A stretch of 64,000 nucleotides of DNA, taken from assembly GCA_050084515.1 (NCBI GenBank), contig CM114272.1, positions 10,354,001-10,418,000 on the forward strand, in the 5' to 3' direction. The stretch's first letter is position 1; each line of letters starts with the position of its first letter. This DNA comes from Blasia pusilla. Lineage: Eukaryota; Marchantiophyta; Marchantiopsida; Blasiales. Below are positions 58,948-64,000 of this stretch, one piece after another. The position numbers and the translations under genes were made by a program. The notes under the pieces are model-generated. The model was not told the DNA's origin and did not search any database. It was given only the letters and a program-made list of their open reading frames with translations.

Positions 58948-58949
58948 AC

Positions 58950-60299
58950 CACTACCACTGCTCGCACTACCCCGTTCTTCCGAACCCTCAAAGAACGCCG
59001 TGATGACAAACCCTGTCTCACCCGCTCAAGCACTCAGACTCACCGAGAGTCTCCCACACGCCTCACTAGCTCACCTATGCTAACGTCAATCCCGTGATGA
59101 CATACCCGGCCTCATGCACGCTCAACACTCGGGCTCACCATGAGCCTCCCAACTGACTCACCTAACCTAGCCACACTCTCTCGGGTCATACACGCGACCC
59201 CCCTACTCAAAGAACGCCAGATATCCACCAACATGCTACACATGAAAAGAATCTACACTCGTCACCATCACTGCACCCATCTAGCACCAGCTACTACCCG
59301 ATACCCATCACTCTCAATCACACACGACAAGTGCGGGAAAAGGGACTCGAATGGGTAACCTGATCACGCCCTCCAACCTGCTGCACCGTCAATATGCACT
59401 CCTCCACATGATATGACAATCTCCGCAACACAACACTCCCCTCGACCAACACGTCGGTTCTCCCGTCAACAGATACTCCATCGTCAACTCTCCCCCGCAA
59501 ACTGTCGGTGTAACTCACCCACCTTGCCGACAGTCAGTTCGGTCTTCCAAAAATAATCTCTTTGCAAAATCTCACTCTGCAAATTTTGCGTACAAGCCCG
59601 CTCAACCACATAGCTCTCCTAACTATGTTAACCATTCCACCTCATCCGCTTCCCAACCTGGTAAGCCAGTTTTACCATGACTACATCCGGTCCTCCTAGT
59701 GCCTTACCACGTTTGGGGGGGGTGGGTGCGCCGGCCCTTGGCCCGTGCTCCTAACCTGCGGAAGAACAACGGAGGGAGGGGAGGGCCCGCGGCCCTATGC
59801 GGACCTCCCAAGTGCGGGAAAGAGGGGGGAGGGCCCGCGGTCCTATGCGGCCCTCGCCCGTCCGTTCTCTCCGTCTGCCGTCGCTGCCCGTCGCGCGCTC
59901 GCGTCCGCCCGTCCGGCTCGCTCGCCCGTTCATTTGTTTGCCGTCGCGCGTCTGTCGCGTCGCGCCACCGCCCGCCGTCCCTCGCCCGTGACCTAACTCT
60001 AGCCGCCTTTACTTGATAGCCCCCCGGCGGCTGCAAGACCCAAACCTGCCCTTTCCTTCTCTCTCGACACCCTCACTTGCGTACACCCGACGCCCCACCA
60101 CACGCTACACTCGGCTGCTGTCCCCTATCAATCCGCACTAGCAAAATCTGAGAAAAACGGACAGCGCTTCCGCCCACGGCCTTCCGAACAGAAAAAATTA
60201 CACACAACGTCACACACATGTCTCCAGGGGCTCCCGACCAAGGCAACTCGCTTGCCTACCTGCAAACAAATTCCCACCACCCCGACATCTTTCTCATGT
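58950..60299 (-). other. 5' leader of the family B element, with a GC/CpG-rich block
   Basis: No ORF of known type on the minus strand. 58,960-59,650 is C/A-rich on the plus strand. 59,690-60,010 is extremely G+C- and CpG-rich. Within it, a phrase containing GGGAGGGCCCGCGG and CCTATGCGG occurs twice (about 59,776 and 59,828). A primer-binding site could not be identified next to the LTR. Confidence 0.5.
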
Positions 60300-60788
60300 A
60301 AAAATAAAGAGTAGTAAAAACGGCACACCCGGCCTAAAACTCCACTCCTCAATCTACATGGGCATATCGAGCCTCGTCCACCCTGTGCTATCAAGGAATC
60401 CGGACGCTAGCACCCTAGTCCTAGCTCACACACATACAAGGGAGGTGCTCCAACGGCCCAAGATGAGAAAGATGGCTTAGGAAAGCCATCTTCCTCTCTT
60501 ATATAGGTTGGGAAGAGCCAAAAGGCTCTTCCCCTAAAAATAACCCTTCCCTTGGTAACTGCGGCAAGACACAGTTACAGGGGCAGTGACTTTGGTTAAC
60601 AAGTCACCCTACAGTAAAAGACCTCAACATGAAAGTCAAAAACGGCGTTCGACACAATGGACCTATCCTCAACCTCATCTGACACTGTGGGACAAAGTTA
60701 CACTCAAGATAGTCCGCTGGCTCCTATCCACGATAGATCTCGGCCTATCCACGATAGATCTCGGCCTATCAGCTACTCAGATGTGACA
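60300..60788 (-). repeat. 5' LTR of the family B element, lacking the outer U5 segment
   Basis: 489 bp matching 44,601-45,079, with the same TATA box (minus CCTATATAAG at 60,507-60,498) and hairpins. A 22-bp phrase (TATCCACGATAGATCTCGGC type) is duplicated here but single in the left LTR. The 136-bp segment expected at its left end is absent; unrelated sequence follows. Confidence 0.8.
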
Positions 60789-61390
60789 CCACCCATGATG
60801 ATTACCATGAGTTTAGGAGGGACCATGTTGTTGAGATTGAGGCGTGGAGACAATATTGATCTCTAGGCTATGTGTCTATCACCCATGGTGGTATTGGTAG
60901 TAGTGCTCCTATTGTGTCAGCCAGCCCGACGTTGAGTGGTACGAGTACGAGCCGGAGTGGGGGTACCAATGGAGATACCCATGGAGGTACTAGTGGGGGT
61001 AGTAGTGGAGGTACTAGTGCCCCACCATCGTTCAGCCCGGTTGCAGAGTTCTTCAAGAGGTTGAAGAAGAACTATCAGGGAGTGAAGACAGAGAAGTTGA
61101 GGAGTCTTCAGGAATTTGAGCAAAAGACTGATGAGAGTCTTCGTGAGGCAAACACTCATATGCGATGCTTGATTTCAACTACCCAGGGTGTGACTGAGGC
61201 TCAGGCAGTCCAATTTTGGTATGGGATCCTAGACAGAGAGTTGCGCCGCAGGGTACGTGATGCTACCCTTATGAGCGATGATTCACCCACATTGGCCCAT
61301 GTGTTTGCTCTATCTGAGAAGATTGAGCTTAACATGGTGGAGGAGAGAGTGGTGACATTCACATTCAGTAGGGATACAACTACTACTTCG
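60789..61390 (+). pseudogene. Gag C-terminal part of the older family B copy, truncated
   Basis: Resumes the gag split at 44,465: FRRDHVVEIEAWRQY, a stop, LGYVS, then the Gly/Ser/Thr-rich linker and the core EFFKRLKKNYQGVKTEKLRS, QFWYGILDRELRRRVRDATL, HVFALSEKIELNMVEERVV. It aligns with the minus-strand gag at 58,475-57,951. Similarity ends at about 61,390 in GA-rich sequence, so the pol of this older copy, including any methyltransferase, is not in the window. Confidence 0.82.
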
Positions 61391-62058
61391 AGGTGCGGTA
61401 AGAGGAGAGGAAGAGAGGAGAGAGGAGAGAGGAAACTAGGATCAACCGAAATAGATACTTTTTTTTGAAGAGAGTTTCCGTTGGGTTGAAGAGAGGAAAA
61501 TTTGTGTTTGAAATTTTTTGCACTTTTTTTGTTCATATATTAAGCGATCCCACGCTTTTTTGTCCTCTTCCATATTTTGGCAACCCTCCGAGTGTGACGA
61601 GTTGCAAATTGCACAAAATTTAGAAAACTGAAAAATCGGTGGAATCATAAGTGTGGAACAATCACTTTTTCCATCCAAGGTCCGGAAAAAATGTCATTTG
61701 CCCGGGCTTAATAGAGTTCAAGCTCAAAGTGAAGGTTGAGAAAAAAAAAAAAAAAAGAGGGCAATCTAAAACCTCATTTTGCATCCTCAAAGTGGTTTGT
61801 TTAAAATACTTCGAACTTCTTTGAGGGACAGAATTGGTTGGTGGATTCCTACTCCTACCTCCGAATCTCTTAAAACTACCAGCAACACATAGTACATGTG
61901 CTTACAAGGGAAATACCTTTTGCCACTTGTCTCTCTTTGACAAAGTCATCACATGAACATGTGGGAAAGCAATGAGATGTGCACCACATACACCCCTATG
62001 ACACTTGAATTTACAAAGTGTTGTTCTGACCCAATACATCCTTCTATTCCATCGCCAC
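61391..62058. other. Intergenic sequence with a poly-A run, no gene seen
   Basis: A GA-rich run and T/A-rich sequence, with a poly-A stretch at about 61,741-61,756. No supported ORF. Confidence 0.45.
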
Positions 62059-62860
62059 TCAAGACATCTTTCGTGGCGATGATCTCCATTTTTGCCTCCC
62101 GAGTGCTGCATTCGCTTTGCTCTCTCCACCGTTGGCTGCACATTCATTTCTCTTCACCCCATTTCTAGACTCAAATAGAAATAATGGATTGAGATCATCC
62201 ACCTTCTCCGAGTACATGTTGACATCAATCTTGGGTTGAATACGAAATGCGAAGGTCTCTGTAATGCGAACATGCTCCGAACTTCCCCCGTCTACGAGTC
62301 TGAAACCGGCACTTGTAAGATTGTCCACTTCGTCTTGAGTGCAGTTCGTGCCTGCGGCGATGGGCCAAATCGTGGGGGTATTCTCGGGAGCTCCAATGGC
62401 ATGCTGGACTTCTACACTCCAAGGCTCCCACGCATTGGCGGCGGGAGACAATCCAAGGACCATCTGGAATTGAAGCACTGGTCCGTTGAAGCCTGCACGA
62501 TCGATGACAATCAGACTTTCTATCCATACACTTCAGGCGTCCTCCATCCTTCTTTTGAGCAGGAGCAGCAAGTGGAGGCAACTCAAAAATGCAATTACCA
62601 TCGTACGTGGGCGGCAGCTCGTCGACAAGAATGTGCTTAAAAATTTTCAAGGGCAGAGACGAAAGCAAACTATTGCCTGATACTGCAAGAGGAACGAGTA
62701 GGCGGACGAGAGGGCCCGATTGGTGCAAGCAGATCCACCGAGGTTGATAACATCCGAATCTCTTATGGAAAAACAACATTGTTACGGCGTGCAAAGTTGA
62801 GTCGGCCGATCTGCAGAGCTTGGAGTTGCAAACGAGAGCTCGGAGCACTAGGAAATTCTA
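62059..62860 (-). CDS. Unrecognised minus-strand gene fragment, probably exons
   Basis: Balanced composition and protein-like reading on the minus strand. One frame (62,478-62,059) reads NAWEPWSVEVQHAIGAPENT, TNCTQDEVDNLTSAGFRLVDG and TETFAFRIQPKIDV. An adjacent upstream piece in a different frame reads LPLKIFKHILVDELPPTYDG. The change of frame suggests separate exons. The TSAGF run loosely recalls the end of small-molecule methyltransferases, but without a SAM motif I do not assign it. Confidence 0.35.
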
Positions 62861-63039
62861 GACCGTCTACTTGGGAAACAGACAATTCGAGGGCGGGCCG
62901 TACACTCTGTATTGACCATTTGGTAGAGGTAGGAGATTCCATACTTTACGGTGTGAGATCACCGGCTGGACCGTCTCACCTATTATATCTTCCGTACCGT
63001 CCACCTAACATCTTTGGATACAAAGATGGTTCCAATTGA

Positions 63040-63470
63040 AGAAGAAATCGAATGCAGGACAAAAATTTTCATCTTTGCTATGAAAGACTCACGAGCTTGG
63101 GGTCGAATGATTTCCGATTGAGGAAGGGCCGCTAGATGACGCCACAAGTGAGCTTAACATAATTATCCATTCCAAGAAGATTCCAACGGAGGAGAGAATG
63201 AGAATGAGAATGAGAATATTTAATTTATAGTGAATAGGAAAAGATACTCGACAAGATTTTTACCGACAAGATGAATTCGGTGGGTGACATTGTTCGACAC
63301 AATGGATCCAATTCAGTAACACATTCATTCATTTGCAAAATGTTACCGGATTTGGGAAGCAGAGGGTTGCGCATCACACTTGGAACCCGTCGAGTCCTGG
63401 TAACTCAGAAATTACCGAAGCTAGCGAAGCCCGCAACCCGTCAAGATCGGACAAAGGTTGCACGCCGCTA
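63040..63470. other. Spacer before the minisatellite
   Basis: No ORF with recognisable content. A short GAGAATGAGAATGAGAAT run lies near 63,194-63,215. Confidence 0.4.
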
Positions 63471-63479
63471 AACATTGTC

Positions 63480-64000
63480 GGCGAGCAACCCGTTGCTCTC
63501 TCCGACGAGTTGCTCGGATACCGATCCTTCTTGCCCGAAGATGCCGGAGGCGCAAACCCGTCTTTCCCCACGAGTTCGCGGGTGCCTCACCTTTTAGCCC
63601 AAAGACGGCGAGGTGTGCAACCCGTCGCCCTCCAACGGGTTGTGCAAGGGCCTCGCCTTGTGGTGCAGCCAGCCATACTCCGACGACTTGCACGGGAAGC
63701 CCTCGTTCCTAACCCTTGATGAGGGCGTGCAACCCAACGGTCTCCGACGGATTGCCCAAGATACGTCCGTTCCGTCCCAAACACGGCGGAGGCGCGCAAC
63801 ATGTCGGGCTCCGACGGGTTGCGCGGGTTGTTCGCGTTGTTTTCCGAAGACGACGGAGGTGCTCAACCCGTCGGTCTCCGACGGGTTGCTCGCGCACGTG
63901 GCGACGTACCCAGGATGGCGGAGGCGCGCAACATGTCGGTCTCCGACGGGTTGCGCGGGAACCTCGCGTTCTTTTCCGAACACGACGGAGCGCTCAACCC
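63480..64000. repeat. Minisatellite of about 66 bp with a palindromic core, running off the edge
   Basis: Eight to nine diverging units start near 63,486, 63,553, 63,618, 63,670, 63,730, 63,797, 63,864, 63,929 and 63,995. Each centres on a form of CAACCCGTCGG-TCT-CCGACGGGTTG, an 11-bp perfect stem with a 3-base loop in the best copies. The most common spacing, 65-67 bp, is close to 22 codons. A minus-strand frame stays open through 63,983-63,594 with a repeating PAQPVG-x-RHVARLR motif. C+G-rich. Confidence 0.85.

Larger units (their letters stand above)
44466..60788 (-). mobile_element. Family B Ty3/gypsy retrotransposon encoding a C5 DNA methyltransferase and a PHD finger
   Basis: A minus-strand element inserted in an older gag of its own family. 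Flanks share CCAC (44,462-44,465 and 60,789-60,792), or ACCAC if the terminal A is shared. Ends are TG...CA (minus TGTCACATCTGAG... to ...GCGCACGACA). Excluding the nested family A element (51,077-57,581), it is about 9.8 kb. The order from right to left is LTR, GC-rich leader, gag, protease, C5-methyltransferase, RT, RNase H, integrase, PHD finger, purine tract, LTR. Frames are broken in many places, so this copy is not functional as assembled. Confidence 0.85.

Noticed and set aside
59699-60036. Arg/Pro/Ala-rich ORFs open in several frames on both strands
   Set aside because: They are translations of a GC-rich low-complexity block, where stops are rare in all frames.
63480-64000. CRISPR-like array
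   Set aside because: The palindromic units are regularly spaced, but the spacers are themselves similar and units diverge continuously; this is a tandem minisatellite in a plant genome.

Overview
The window looks like nuclear DNA of a plant with a repeat-rich genome. The evidence is plant Ty3/gypsy and Ty1/copia elements with initiator-tRNA-Met-like primer sites, and intron-bearing genes of plant-type families. A non-angiosperm land plant or close relative is my inference. It rests partly on a canonical-order (unpermuted) DNMT3-like methyltransferase domain carried by one retroelement, because flowering plants keep mainly the rearranged DRM type. I cannot name the species. No rRNA, tRNA or CRISPR feature was seen.

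Gene islands. Three multi-exon genes can be reconstructed: a START/SRPBCC-domain gene (+, about 4.4-6.55 kb), a NicO-like histidine-rich membrane protein (-, 8.25-9.93 kb) and a SAM-like plus AhpC/TSA_2 peroxiredoxin-like gene (-, 22.15-24.32 kb, with a one-base frameshift in exon 4). Coding-looking but unassigned stretches lie at 2.3-3.8, 20.3-20.5, 24.6-25.9 and 62.06-62.86 kb.

Repeat landscape. A complete copia element with target-site duplication TGTGC lies at 12,985-17,299. A family of chromodomain gypsy elements with LTRs of about 1 kb is present as two solo LTRs (513-1,513 and 27,452-28,451), one complete element (33,280-40,605, duplication CAGGT) and one rearranged minus-strand element (51,077-57,581). 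AT-rich filler holds several perfect hairpins, a 415-bp tandem duplication and a 1.6-kb tract dense in TGACTCA-like words. A minisatellite of about 66 bp with a palindromic core runs off the right edge.

The exceptional object is a second gypsy family on the minus strand at 44,466-60,788. It carries gag, an aspartic protease (LDSGA), a full-length C5 cytosine DNA methyltransferase domain (motifs I, IV, VI, VIII, IX and X in canonical order), reverse transcriptase (YIDD), RNase H and integrase. It ends in a canonical C4HC3 PHD finger where the other family has a chromodomain. A chromatin reader and a DNA methyltransferase in one pol recall the ADD-plus-methyltransferase layout of DNMT3 enzymes. 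The element sits inside the gag gene of an older plus-strand copy of its own family and was itself interrupted by the second chromodomain element. All copies carry frameshifts or stops, so this is a fossil or an error-bearing assembly of the family rather than a demonstrably active element.
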